From NCBI GenBank assembly GCA_003996215.1, contig QJPP01001803.1, positions 186,001 to 250,000 on the forward strand: 64,000 bases of DNA. The letters run 5' to 3'. Of the stretch, positions 1-10,009 are shown piece after piece. The number at the start of each line of letters is the position of its first letter. Within the stretch, counting starts at the first letter, position 1. Under the pieces are notes generated by a model. That model did no database searches. It was not told the DNA's origin and saw only the letters and a list, made by a program, of their open reading frames with translations. The translations under genes were made by a program, and so were the position numbers. The DNA comes from Jaltomata sinuosa (lineage: Eukaryota; Streptophyta; Magnoliopsida; Solanales; Solanaceae).

Positions 1-364
1 CCGCATAGGTAAGCTTTGTGCAAAGGTGGTGCATTTTGCACCATGGGATGTGCGTGTCGCATGGAGACCACACTCCTTAGCAAAATATTCAGTCATCTTT
101 GCAGCTTCATACGGAGGAGGTGCGAACCGCACCTCGGCTTGTGCGTGTCGCACAACCACTGCACCTCCTGGCAGATTCTCTAGCTTTTCTCAACTCTTCC
201 CACTTAGCTACTTTTTGTCCCTTTTTGGGTCCATATCCTTATTTTTCTTATTCTATATAAAGTACCTACATATACATCAATAAAGGCCATAAGAAACTCT
301 AAATCGATTCAAAACATAGCAATAATTCATGGATATAGGCTCAATAAGTTGGTAGATTACCGAC
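1..364 (-). repeat. Athila-type LTR fragment
   Basis: Positions about 262-364 match 18,266-18,368 at roughly nine bases in ten, and the latter lies in the LTR of the minus-strand Athila element near 17-18 kb. Similarity stops after 'gtagattaccg', where the B1 chromovirus relic begins, so this is a truncated LTR. Between about 50 and 180 it carries repeated GC-rich words of the form GTGCG...CGCAC, for example 'gtgcgtgtcgcac', also found near 18,150. A plus-strand TATA-like 'tatataaag' lies at about 254, but no gene follows it. The left end is off the window. Orientation is inferred from the second copy. Confidence 0.7.
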
Positions 365-379
365 TCAACCCTGGGTGCC

Positions 380-1440
380 CAGAGTTCAGGAGCGCAGCCT
401 GCTACTACGGCTCCCCGTGAAGAGGTTATTCTGGTCCCATCAGCTGCATAACCTCTTGCTCCTCGCCCTGCTAAGACAAAGTCAGAGCAAAAGGTGTTGG
501 GTAGATTTTTGAGATTAGCACCTCCCAAGTTTGCTGGTACTTCTGGACAGAACCCACATGACTTTATTACTACCTACAAGGAGATGTTGCATCATTTAGG
601 TTTATTGGAGACTCATGGGGTTGGATATACTACCTATCAGTTAGAGGGCCCATCAAAGTTATGGTGGAGGGCACAAGTTGCTTGCATACCACCATCGTGA
701 CCTCATTTGACTTGGTCTGAGTGTTATGAGGCCTTTATTGCTAAGTTGTTTCCTCAGAGTGATCGTGAGTGTCACCGGGAGAAGTTTACTAGGCTTAGGC
801 AGGGGCACATGTCTGTACCTGAGTATGAGACCCGTTTCCATCAGCTTTCTCCATTTGGGGCTATGATCATTCCTATTAAGCCAGACAGGGTTCACAGATT
901 TATTTAGGGGTTGCAGATAGAGATGAGAGAGCCAGTCAAGATATTAGTTGTTAGTGGTCGATCTTTTCATGCTATTGCAGATTATGACCGTACTTTGGAG
1001 GACTTGCATCGACATGATCAGGGGGCTAGGGATAAGAGGCCTTATTATCAGGGTAGCTTTAGTGGTTCTCGATAGGCTGGTAGAGGTTCGGGCTAGTGGG
1101 ATCTGGATCATCAGCCACAACAGCATCAGTGTCAGACTAGTAGACCTATTCAGGCTTAGCTTCAGAATTCGGGTAGTTCTCAGTTTGAGCAGGGGCAGTC
1201 TTCGAGGGGTACTACTTCTGGGGCATCAGGTTGGCGTGGACATATAGGTTCAGCTGGTTCATCTCGATAGGGTAGGCCATCAGGGTCCTGCTATTATTGT
1301 GGTATTAGCGATCACTACGCCAGGGATTGCAACCAGTGGGGTTCAGCTTGCTATAATTGTGGTGTCGTTGTCCATTTATCTATAGATTTCCCCCAGAGGG
1401 GTACATTTTAGCCCACAGCTCAGCCGGCTCAACCCATGCG
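380..1440 (+). pseudogene. gag: gag (capsid/nucleocapsid) of relic B1, broken
   Basis: The gag product would form the cytoplasmic virus-like particle that packages element RNA. The capsid-like part contains 'PPKFAGTSGQNPHDF' and 'YETRFHQLSPF', typical of chromoviral gag. A glutamine/glycine/serine-rich linker follows, then two zinc knuckles. The first (1,289-1,330) is an intact CX2CX4HX4C. In the second (1,349-1,390) the last cysteine has become phenylalanine. In-frame stops lie at 449, 698, 905, 1,073, 1,094, 1,157, 1,268 and 1,409, and six of these eight are TAG. No start codon can be assigned because the 5' part joins foreign LTR sequence. Confidence 0.82.
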
Positions 1441-1625
1441 AGCAGTTCAACCACCAGTTAGAGGGTGTGGTGGTCAGGAAAGAGGTGGTGCCCCACGTGG
1501 TAGAGAAGGTGGTAGGGATAACGGTCAAACAAGTGGAGGTCTTCATAAGTTTTACACGGTCCCTGGGAGATCAGAGGCAGAGGCCTCAGATGTTGTGATC
1601 ACATATACGATTTCAGTGTGCCATT

Positions 1626-2053
1626 AGTCTGCTTTGGCTTTGTTTTATCCTGGATCTACTTTTTCATATGTATCCGCCTACATTGTGATATATTTGGGGT
1701 TGTCTAGTGAGACGTTATCTATGCCTGTTTCTGTTTCGACCCCTGTAGGAGATTCTTTAATAGTGGATTAGATTGTGAGATCGTGTATGATATCTGTTGG
1801 TGATTCGGAGACTTAGGGTGATTTGATAATCCTTGATATGCTAGATTTTGATGTGATATGTGGCATGGACATGTTATCCCCTCACTGTGCAGTTTGGGAT
1901 TGTTATGCTAAGACCATTACCATAACCAAGCATGGTGCATCCCTGGTTATGTGGCAGGGTTCTATTAGCCGCGCACCATCTAGGATCATCTATTGTCTTC
2001 GAGCTAGAAAGTTGAATTCCAATGGGTATTTACCTTATCTAGCATATGTCTGA
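1626..2053 (+). pseudogene. Retroviral-type aspartic protease of relic B1, inactive
   Basis: This is the aspartic protease that would cleave the Gag-Pol polyprotein. It follows gag in the same frame. The family motif normally has Asp before Pro-Gly-Ser. Here the codon at 1,646-1,648 is TAT, giving 'FYPGSTFSYVS', so the catalytic aspartate is lost. The second copy at 54.1 kb keeps it ('FDPGSSCSYVS'). Downstream 'LIILDMLDFDVICGMDML' is the conserved hydrophobic C-terminal part, followed by the spacer to RT. Stops lie at 1,625, 1,769, 1,814 and 2,051. The protein is dead by both point loss and truncation. Confidence 0.8.
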
Positions 2054-2092
2054 GATGCTAGTGCTGACCCTTCATCTTCTGAGTTTGTTCCT

Positions 2093-2776
2093 TTGGTTAG
2101 AGACTTCCTAGATATGTTCCCTACCGACCTGCCAGGCCTTCCACCTGAGAGAGATATTAATTTTGCTATTGAGTTAGAGCTAGGCACCACACCCATTTCT
2201 ATTTCTCCTTACCGTATGGCTCCTTTTGAGTTAAGGGAGCTTAAGGAGCAGCTCCATGATCAATTAGCTAAGGGGTTTATTAGATCGAGTGTGTTATCTT
2301 GGGCTGCTCCTATTCTGTTTCTGAAGAAAAAGGATGGGTCGATAAGGATGTGTATTGACTATCGGCAGTTGAATAGGGTGATAGTGAAGAATAGATATCC
2401 GATACCGAGGATCGATGACTTTTTTGATCAGTTTCATGGCTCAACCGTGTTTTCAAAGACTGATTTGAGGTCCGACTACCATCAGTTGAGGATTAGGGAG
2501 GAGGACATCCCTATGACAGCATTCAGGACACGTTATGACCATTATGAGTTCCTGGTGATGTCTTTTGGGTTGACTAATGCCTCTGCAAACTTTATGAACT
2601 TGATGCACAGGGTGCTTGGCCCGTATTTGGACTCATTTGTGATAGTTTTCATAGATGACATATTGGTATACTCACAGAGTAGAGATGAGCATGAGCAACA
2701 CTTGAGGATTATACTCCAGACTTTGAGAGATTACCGGCTTTATGCAAAATTCTCAAAGGTGCAAGTTTTGGCTTGA
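2093..2776 (+). pseudogene. pol: Reverse transcriptase domain of relic B1, long open stretch
   Basis: A 227-codon open stretch carries most of a Ty3/gypsy reverse transcriptase, which would copy element RNA into DNA inside the particle. In order it shows the 'DLPGLPPERDINFAIEL' lead-in, 'WAAPILFLKKKDGSIRMCID', 'NRYPIPRIDDFFDQ', 'FSKTDLRSDYHQLRI' and the catalytic box 'VIVFIDDILVYS' with both aspartates present (about 2,648-2,659). It is the only RT relic in the window with an intact catalytic pair. The stop at 2,774 reflects a shift just upstream: the family's KFWLESVAF-like segment resumes in the next frame. No start codon is assigned, as RT is read as part of a polyprotein. Confidence 0.88.
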
Positions 2777-3558
2777 GTCAGTTGCATTTCTAAGGCACGT
2801 GGTGTCTAAGGATGGGATTAGGGTTTATTAGGGAAAGAGTTCAGCAGTTTGTGATTGGCCTAGACCTACTACTGCTATTGAGGTTCGCAGCTTTGTTGGG
2901 TTAGCGGGTTACTACATACTGTTCATTCAGGGATTTTCTTCCATAGCAGCACCCTTGACTATGCTGACTAGGATAGATGTCCCATTTCAGTGGTCGGATC
3001 AGTGTGAGGATAACTTCCAGAGGCTTAAGGCCTTATTGACTTCAGCTCCAGTTTTGACTTTGCCGGTTGAGGGTCATAGATTCCCCGTGTATTGTGATGC
3101 TTCTAGGGTTGGTGTTGGTTGTGTGTTGATGCAGCAGGGTCGAGTGATAGCATATGTGTCAAGGCAGCTTAAGGTTCATGAGCGCAACTAGCCCACTCAT
3201 GACTTAGAGTTTGTGGTAGTAGTCTTCGCGCTCAAGATCTGGAGGCACTATTTATATGGAGTTCATTGTGAGATATTCACCGATCATCATAGTCTTCAGT
3301 ACATTACGAGTCATCGAGAGCTGAAATCGAGGCAAAGGAGATGTATTAAGCTACTGAAGGACTACGATTTCACCATTCTTTATCATCTGGGCAAGGGAAA
3401 CGTAGTAGTGGATACCTTGAGTCGGAAGACGGTGAGTATGGGCATCTTAGCTTCTCTTTCAGTTTTTGAGTGACCGTTGGCCTTGGACATCTAGTCCTTG
3501 GCTAACCGTTTGGTTAGGCTTGACTTGTCAGATCCTAGAAGAGTTCTTGCCAGTATTA
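2760..3558 (+). pseudogene. pol: RT connection and RNase H domain of relic B1
   Basis: This continues RT in a shifted frame. It includes 'DWPRPTTAIEVRSFVGLAGY', then RNase H 'FPVYCDASRVGVGCVLMQQG', 'DLEFVVVVFALKIWRHYLYG' and 'CEIFTDHHSLQYITS', ending with the family phrase 'ILYHLGKGNVVVDTLSRK'. RNase H would remove the RNA strand of the RNA-DNA hybrid. The catalytic-type Asp in 'YCDAS' and 'FTDHHS' are both present, unlike the second copy. A TAG at about 3,189 and further stops after 3,471 break the frame. Similarity to the second copy ends near 3,558. Confidence 0.83.
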
Positions 3559-4900
3559 TCCCCTTTCTCCCTAATGGGAGAAGCGACGACATGGATAGAG
3601 GAGTCTCCTGAAGGATGTATTACCTCATGGAGTGAACTCACCAAAGCCTTTCTTGAAAAGTTCTTTCCTCCATCCCAGATGCTTCAATTGTGTGATGAAA
3701 TAACTAACTTTAGATAATTTCCTGGTGATGCTCTACATGAAGTGTGGCTGAGGTTTAAAAAGAAAGTTATCCAATGTCCAACTTATGGACTTCCCGATGT
3801 GGTCTTGCTTAAACACTTTTATCGGTCTTTGGACTAAATTAATAAGTCTATTGCAAATAATTTGGCTGGTGGTTCAAACTTTTTTACTTTCCAAGGTTTT
3901 GTAGATAGAATGACAAAGACCAATCGTGCATGGCATACTCAGGATGATAAAGTGGCAACGGGTGTAAGCCTTATAATTATTTCAAAGTAGATGAGGCAAA
4001 AGAAGGAAGAGAGGGAAGAAACAATGGCAGTGATGATGACAAAAATTGAGTTGCTCGCAAAGCATGTATTGGGGGCTGAAATAAAGAACGTGAATATTAT
4101 TGCTGCCCAAGGAGCTAGATCTCATGAAGAGGATGACTCGTACGCTTTTTTTGATGAGGAAGCGCACTATATTTCTAATAAAGTGGTGGGTTCTCGCCTG
4201 GATTACCAAGGGTCCATCTGAGTCCCTTGGCGACCAAGGGATGGGAACCAAGGTTGGAACAATGAGAGGGATGTTTCTTAAAGATATTGTGAAAGAAAAA
4301 GATATCATGACACAAATTGGAGTGACCGTGATAGGGATGGAGATTGATATAATCATCAGAGTCCAAATTCATATGTTCCTTATCCAAAAGGTGATGAAAC
4401 TCCTATTCAAATGGGTGTTAGCAATCCTATGAGTTCTAAAGTTGAAGTGATTTTTGTAAGGGTCTTGAAGAAAGTGGAATCTATGGACATAGGTGTTTGG
4501 GAGTTGAAGAGTGGGGTGTATACCCTTACTCAAACTGTGAGTTCCTATTTGGCTTCCATCAAACACCTTGAAGCCTAAATGAACCACATGTCACCTCAAA
4601 TGAACCTAAGGCTTAAGGGAACACTTCCTAGTGATATGCTCCCTAACCCAAAGAATGATGGCCATTGCATGGCAATAATTACTAGAAGTAGAAAAAAACT
4701 TGATGGTTTGGTCGATGAAAGAGAGAATGTTGTGGTTGAAATGAATATAGGTGAGATTCCTAAAGTGGTATTGAAGACAAATTAACATGTGTTGGATGAT
4801 GATAAGAGTTTGAATGATGATGTTGATATTTTTTGTTGGAAGAAGAAAAGGTACTCTCTTTCTCAAGTTGTGATTGACATTGAGGAGGAAAAATAGGACA
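3559..4900 (+). pseudogene. gag: Athila gag, broken
   Basis: The opening 'FSLMGEATTWIEESPEG' and 'ELTKAFLEKFFPPSQ' are the retrotransposon gag signature of Athila/Tat elements. Next come 'FYRSLD', a segment about an aligned coiled region ('KIELLAKHVLGAEIKNVN'), 'YISNKVVGSRLDYQGS', a basic Arg/Asn-rich part, and 'LKGTLPSDMLPNPKNDGHC', all standard for Athila. In-frame stops lie at 3,715, 3,835, 3,988, 4,219, 4,279, 4,345, 4,576, 4,783 and 4,894, with a mixed TAA/TAG/TGA spectrum unlike relic B1. The N-terminal part is lost at the junction with B1. The frame is preserved throughout, so decay was mostly by point change. Confidence 0.83.
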
Positions 4901-4905
4901 AGGTT

Positions 4906-5697
4906 GTGAAAACACCATTGCCAATGCCTAAGAGTCCTCCATTTCCCCAAAGATTGATGAAGAAGAAAGAGGAGGCCCAATTCATGAAGTTTACTGATGT
5001 GTTAAATAAATTGTCCGTAAACATCCCTTTCGTGGATGCCTTGTTGGAAAAATCAGGCTGTGAAAAATATATGAAAGATATTTTAACCAAGAAAAGGCAT
5101 GTCGAGGTTGGAACCATGGAAGTGTCACATAAGTGTAGTACCATTGTTGTTAGTAACATAGCTCTGAAAAGAAAAGATCCAGGAGCCTTAATTATTCCTT
5201 GCACAATTGGAGTATATCAATTCGCCAAAGCCTTATGAGACCTAGGGGAAAGCATCAACTTGATTCCCCTTGTTATTATAAAGAGAATAGGATTAGGGAC
5301 TCCCAAACCGACTCCAATGAGATTACTCATGCTAGACAGGTCTATTAACCACCCGGTGGGCATTATATTTGATGTATTGGTGAAGGTGGACAAGTTTATC
5401 CTTCCGACTGATTTTGTGGTTATGAACTATGAGGTAGACTTTAAGGTTCTTATTATCTTAAGGTGCCCATTCTTAGCTACGGGCCGAGACCTTATTGGTG
5501 TAGAGTGTGGAGAGCTTAAGTTTTGTGTGGGTGAAGAAGAGTTCACCTTCAATGTATGTAAATTTATAAAGCCACTAGATGAATTTCAAGTTGTTTCCAT
5601 GGTTGAATTGAGTGAAGACTTGGATGAGGTAAATTGTGAAGGAGAAGTTGGAGGGAAGGTCTCAAATGAACGTCATGTGAGTTTTAAAGAGCTATAG
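4906..5697 (+). pseudogene. Athila protease region, broken
   Basis: The segment before the protease contains 'SPPFPQRLMKKKEEAQF', 'LNKLSVNIPFVDALL' and 'DPGALIIPCTIGVYQFAKAL', all typical of Athila. The protease core follows as DLG-E-S-I-N ('DLGESINLIPLVI'), but the codon just before the Asp is TGA (5,236) where family members have cysteine. The catalytic Asp itself is present. 'DVLVKVDKFILPTDFVV' and 'RCPFLATGRDLIGVECGELK' complete the fold. Stops at 5,695 and 5,698 coincide with a frame change. The reading frame then resumes and runs into the solo LTR at 5,750. Confidence 0.82.
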
Positions 5698-5744
5698 TAA
5701 GGGACCTCGAGAATGTCTATCTTGGTCCTAACGACACCTTCCCT

Positions 5745-5749
5745 ATTAC
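5745..5749. repeat. Target-site duplication, left copy (ATTAC)
   Basis: ATTAC directly precedes the TGAT end of the solo LTR and is repeated at 7,080-7,084 just after its ATCA end. Five-base duplications are usual for Ty3/gypsy integrases. Confidence 0.88.
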
Positions 5750-6694
5750 TGATAACGCCCAAACTACACCTCTAATTAAAGAAGCGTAAGCGGTCGTAGT
5801 CAAATATAGAACCCAACAAAGGTTGGGGTCGAATCCCACAGAGAATACGGTGAAGATTAAGCCTTTAGTGAAGTATGTGACTAGTCGTCAATAGTTTTCG
5901 GTAAATAGGGGGGGTTTTGAGTAAACCATGCGTAAACAAAACAAACAATTAACGTATGAGAAATAATCAGTAGGAGAATGAACTAGGGAAGTGTTTACCA
6001 TGGCGTTGGTAACAATGTCGATTCTAGGCTTAATTGGGTTCTTTTTATATGCGTGTCACGATGTGATTGAAGTAATGGTATCGTCTAAACGTCTCTCGAC
6101 CAAATAAACAAATTTCCTTTTCTATTCTCTCGACCTCGAAAAGATGTGCTTTTTAGATTTCAATCCTAAACATCAAGTAGATTAATCTAGTTACAGCATT
6201 AATCATTAGACGAGAGTTAGTAGTCTCGAATCCTTGTTGTTAATCAAGTTTCCCGGTTTTAACCTCTTTACTCAAGCAAACTTAAACCTAGGCATGTTCT
6301 AATGTTTGCAACCACTAGAAAACGTTAAATAATGAATGATTAACAACGTGACAATACATATATTGAACCCGTCGCTACCCGGAATCTATATCGCTACTTT
6401 AGCCATGGCTCCCACAACCCTAGTTGTGGGAGGTTTAGTTACTCATGCTTGTAGAAGAACAAAAGAAAGCAATATTCATAATAAAGAAAAGAGATCCTTT
6501 CAATGTATTGAAAACAATCTTTAATTAATCCAAGAGCAAGAAAAACAAGATCCCAAGAACGATCAAGAACAAGATTGAGGAGGAAGAAAACGTGTATTGC
6601 GTTTTTTCCTCTCTCAAAATTCGACTTGAACTCCTAAAATTATTGGGAGAACTATTGTATTGAATGGAATAATTAAAATAAAACTAACATAGGG

Positions 6695-6702
6695 TATTTA
6701 TA
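6695..6702 (-). promoter_or_regulatory. TATA box of the solo LTR
   Basis: On the minus strand the sequence is 'ctcctataaataccc', a good plant TATA box about 380 bases from the minus-strand LTR start. It sits just downstream of the palindrome cluster at 6,773-6,899, as expected for a U3 promoter. Confidence 0.55.
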
Positions 6703-6772
6703 GGAGTCTAGGAAACCAATCCCAAAAACGCTCGGATTCCGCATCGCGGACTGCCTAAGTGTGACGGCCAGG

Positions 6773-6899
6773 GTGACGGACCGTCACAGGGTTGACGGAC
6801 CGTCGCCTGGACCGTCACCCTTAGGCAGTGGTGCTGCCTTGGCTGCTGCCTTGGTGTGACGGTTTGGGTGACGGGCCGTCACACCCTTGACGGACCGTC
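6773..6899. repeat. Cluster of GACGGACCGTC palindromes in the solo LTR
   Basis: Four near-identical palindromes occur: 'gtgacggaccgtcac' at 6,773-6,787, GACGGACCGTC at 6,794-6,804, 'gtgacgggccgtcac' at 6,868-6,882 and GACGGACCGTC at 6,889-6,899. Half-sites 'gtgacggcc' and 'ggaccgtcaccc' lie between them. The cluster is far richer in G+C than the surrounding LTR and lies upstream of the inferred TATA box. Confidence 0.8.
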
Positions 6900-7079
6900 A
6901 CCTGAACCGTCACTCTTATCCAGAATGCTCTTTTTCGCGTATTTCCTTCCGTTTCCATGTTTGTCTCCATTTCCTACAAATATAACAGAAAACCATCAAA
7001 AACAACGAAGGTTGCTTGAAAACGTACGATTGTTCTTAGTTAAAAGGAGTCGAAAGTGCCGTAAAATGGCGGCACATCA

Positions 7080-7084
7080 ATTAC
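7080..7084. repeat. Target-site duplication, right copy (ATTAC)
   Basis: This is the second ATTAC, directly after the ATCA end of the solo LTR. The Athila reading frame continues from here. Confidence 0.88.
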
Positions 7085-7505
7085 CACCTCCAAAGAGTTA
7101 AGTATAGGGCAAAAAGATGCTTTGGTGACAATCTTTAGGAAGTACATCCAATTACTTGCATGGAAAATGGCCCATCTTCTTGGCATTACCCCGAAAATCC
7201 CTTGATCTTTGATGTACATCCGTCGTGATCCAAAATTAAATAAAGCCCTTTTTTGGAGGCAACCCAAGCGTTTTATTTATTTTATTTTTACTTTAATTTT
7301 TGTTGTTTTTGATGTATTGTTAGGTAAGTCAGAGATAGAATTTTTTTTTGAGATCTTACGAAGTTAGTGAAGAGCAATTGCAGGACATCTGCGGAGCTCA
7401 ATTCTTTATCTGTGAGCCATAAGTGCAATGCAGTTGACAACTAGTGACTTATGCAAAGTCAGGTGAAATTTGAGTCAACTTGTGCCTCATTTGCGCCACA
7501 CAACT
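7085..7505 (+). pseudogene. Athila polyprotein stub and AT-rich 3' sequence
   Basis: The first ~110 bases encode the pre-RT spacer of Athila ('GQKDALVTIFRKYIQLLAW'), ending at a TGA near 7,192. After that no RT motif appears. The phrase 'ggaggcaacccaagcg' near 7,256 resembles sequence found close to the 3' end of Athila elements, so RT, RNase H and integrase seem to have been deleted in between. The rest (7,270-7,505) is AT-rich and I recognise nothing else in it. Confidence 0.6.
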
Positions 7506-8087
7506 GTCACGACACAAATCAGGTGGCGATGGCGCCTACATAACCCCCGGTAGGCAAGCCAACCCAAGAATGCCGAACTACCATAAAATATTTAACATGT
7601 AGAAAAGCAAAAGGGAAACATACTAGAAAAGGGCCAACAATATATATATATACCAAAAATACTAAATATACAAAAATGGCCCCAAAGTGGTAAAAAAGAC
7701 AAACATATACAAAGACAAACACCGGGCTTGGTGTCACTGATACAAGATCATCTAAAGTACTGAATAAAGCTAGACAACATGTGTTTTCTATACAAAATAA
7801 AAAAATATAGAAAAAAGAGTAGATGGAAAGCAGTAAAGGATCTCCAAACACCAGGGACTCACTGCGATCCAAACAACAACTGGCCACGAACGCCTAGAGG
7901 GTAAATAAGGGTGTCTCTTATTAGGTGTTGCATCAGAAGAAGATGCGAAAGTGTAGTATGAGTACCAAAATAATGGCTACCCAGTAGGCATCATAGGCCG
8001 ACCGATATTAGAAAGAGAATATATATTTTATGACACAATAAAGTAACAAACTACAAGGATCCACCTAAATCTAGTTATCAGCAAAAA
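7506..8087 (-). repeat. Fragment of a Tekay-like LTR, 3' part
   Basis: Read on the minus strand it ends '...gtgtcgtgaca', a typical LTR end. It contains 'cctactgggtagcc' and 'tactcatactacac', which closely match 61,150-61,190 of the 3.6-kb LTR on the plus strand. The part next to the end ('gcctaccgggggttatg') corresponds to the last ~100 bases of that LTR. It is truncated at about 8,087, where chromovirus leader/gag sequence begins. The tandem 'atatatatata' near 7,642 is a short microsatellite. Confidence 0.65.
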
Positions 8088-8409
8088 AGTGTCCCTGAAT
8101 TCGGCATGCGTAATCTTCTCATTCAATGAGTCTGCTGGAGCTACTGGTGCTGGCTGATTCCTAGCGTTTGCTCTTCTGGGAGGCAATTTTCTGAAATGCG
8201 AAGAGCATGAGTTAGAATAGAGGAGAATTTAAATATAGTTTATACTCTATAGCATGAACTGGAAAAGAAATAAGGGAAGTTATTCCTAATGATGCCTCAT
8301 AGTTTCTCCCCCATAAGTGTGGCGCGCTTTACACCCATGAAGAAGACTCTACTTGACACAGCTTTCAGACATCCTAGGACACTTAAACCTGATGCTCTGA
8401 TACCAAGTT
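8088..8409 (-). pseudogene. gag: Partial second leader and gag start beyond the left LTR
   Basis: The sequence matches 13,690-13,999, including the primer-binding site (plus-strand 'gctctgatacca', 8,394-8,405), the untranslated leader and the first gag codons 'PPRRANARN' on the minus strand. The codon expected to be the ATG is TTG here and CTT in the other copy. It stops abruptly at about 8,088 against a foreign LTR fragment. It shows that the LTR at 8,410-10,505 once served as the 5' LTR of another copy. Confidence 0.8.
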
Positions 8410-9908
8410 TGTCACAACCCGTAGCTACCCCCTAGACACAACACGATGCTTAGTGTCAGAAGTGACCCCAAGCTAACCCAAGGCATGGCATATATATAGA
8501 GATAATTCAATTTAAACATTCACTATGCGGAAGATAAAACAACTTAATACCTGAAAATGAGAAGAACCCAAAACTCTAAATATATAAGGAACATAAATAG
8601 TGCTGACTGAAAAACAACACTAACAACTGCTGAGTCTAATTTATGTCTGAAAGTCATCTAACTGAATAGGAGTTTCTGGGACATGCCCCCAGCTAACTCT
8701 AACAAAATCTGAAACTAGGAATAAATACTGAAATGAAGCATGTCTATTATCCTCGGACTAATAAGGACTCACAAAATAAACTTTTGAGTACGGATCGGGA
8801 GTCGAACTAGACACGGTCTGGATGCTGAGTACCTGAACCTACATCATAAAATGATGTAGCTCAAAAGTATGTGTCAGTACTTTGAATGTACTGAGCATGT
8901 AGGATATATGCTAAGCTGGACAATATAAAGCTGATCATGAAATAAACATACTGCCAATAAAATGAAAGCTGAACTGAATTCAATGACCAAGTATAAATCA
9001 TGAGATGACATGCTGAGCTGAATGCGGATAATATATGTACTGGATATAAGGTAACTACAAATAAGATTCTGACTGTGGGAGACACTACTAACTGACATAC
9101 CCCAAGTTGAGCCAACTATGAGGCCAACCTATGACCCTGGATGGGAGGGTGTTCATACCTTGCCAAGGGTATGAACAAGTCTGACGTGGATCCACTATTG
9201 ATGTCCACAAGGGACAAGAAGGTGGAGCCTAGTCTGATAGTTGACACCTTTAAACCTACGGTGTTGCTATAGTTCTGGGGCTTGGGGACTGCTGCTAAAG
9301 GTCGTCGCCTAAACTGACAGCTAAGCCCTCATCCCCTAGTTCACTCGGTACTAAGTCTACTCCCACTGAATGTAAGAACAACATTCTGAAATGAAAGATA
9401 GCTGAAAATATTGATAACTGACTTGGAATGCAACATCAAATACTGAAAGATATAGCACTCAATTTCTGAAGCATGAGCATATAACTGATCTGCCTAGCAA
9501 GTCCAAAATCATGAAATACTAGAATATCTATAAGCTAGGGTATCAGAGCATTTTTAATGAAACTGTACTAATTTTCCCAGAACATGTGATTAATGCCATA
9601 AAAACTGTAAGAACTGAATTTCAATAATTTCCTAAGAATTGAGAACCCTAAGTCTGAAACATGCTTGAGGAAAACTGAAGATTTTTTCTTGAATCTAGGG
9701 ACCTAATGGGTGAAAGGAACCCACTAGTGAAATCCCACATACCTGGTGAAACATCTATGGAGAAATCCTTGCAAGAATTCTGGAGTTGAACCTTGGAAGA
9801 AATCACCCTTGACCTGGAACTTGGAGAAGAAGCTTTGTCTGACTTTATTCGCCTTTTGAAAGTTCTTACTTTGTTTTGGGGAATTAGACTTAATAAAATA
9901 AGCCTAGA

Positions 9909-9920
9909 ACTATTTATAGT
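9909..9920 (-). promoter_or_regulatory. TATA box in left chromovirus LTR
   Basis: The minus-strand sequence 'actataaatagt' lies about 590 bases from the LTR start and just downstream of the palindrome-rich U3. The other LTR has 'actatatatagt' at the same place (15,503-15,514). Confidence 0.65.
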
Positions 9921-10009
9921 TGGAGTAAAATAAAAAAGGAAAGGTCTAAAATACCCTGAGAAATTTATAAGAAAGACTAATGAAATTCATGACTCAGGGA
10001 TCACGACTG

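Larger units (their letters stand above)
365..3558 (+). mobile_element. Chromovirus gag-pol relic B1 (Ty3/gypsy, Tekay-like), no LTRs
   Basis: This is a continuous gag-protease-reverse transcriptase-RNase H stretch of a Ty3/gypsy chromovirus. From 380 to 2,776 all domains lie in one frame, broken only by stop codons. One shift near 2,757 moves RNase H to another frame. Integrase and both LTRs are missing. The left edge abuts an Athila LTR fragment. The right edge abuts an Athila gag near 3,558, where similarity to the second copy at 53-57 kb ends. The second copy shares the same gag-PR-RT order and many exact phrases, so both belong to one family. Lineage is inferred from motifs, not from a tree. 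Confidence 0.85.
5750..7079 (-). repeat. Solo LTR (1,330 bp) inside Athila polyprotein
   Basis: The segment begins TGATAACGCC and ends GGCACATCA, so it has TG...CA ends extended to TGAT...ATCA, and is flanked by perfect ATTAC repeats. It has no coding domain, primer site or polypurine tract. It is therefore a solo LTR, the usual product of recombination between the two LTRs of a full element. Removing it with one copy of the repeat restores an uninterrupted reading frame across the site. Minus orientation is inferred from a minus-strand TATA box (6,695-6,702) and from resemblance in layout to the Athila LTR at 17-18 kb ('ggggtcg' leader and long AT-rich part). Confidence 0.9.
3559..7505 (+). 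mobile_element. Athila-lineage element relic, interrupted by a solo LTR
   Basis: The gag and protease parts are typical of plant Athila elements (Ty3/gypsy, non-chromoviral). Nearly all of 3,559-5,697 is one frame with about a dozen stops. A 1,330-bp solo LTR interrupts it at 5,750. After that insert the polyprotein resumes for about 110 bases with a spacer of the kind preceding RT ('TIFRKYIQLLAWKMAHLLGI'), ends at a stop near 7,192, and gives way to AT-rich 3' sequence. RT, RNase H and integrase are deleted. No own LTR is recognised at either edge. Confidence 0.83.

Noticed and set aside
948..1247. 99-codon plus-strand frame in another frame of the B1 gag
   Set aside because: Shadow of gag. 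The gag frame through the same bases gives the expected linker and zinc knuckle.
6336..6524. 62-codon frame in the solo LTR
   Set aside because: Short, inside an LTR, without domain or expected context.
8861..9115. Short minus-strand frames in the chromovirus LTRs (also 14,469-14,693)
   Set aside because: LTR sequence; present twice because LTRs are duplicated, with no known domain and no start context.
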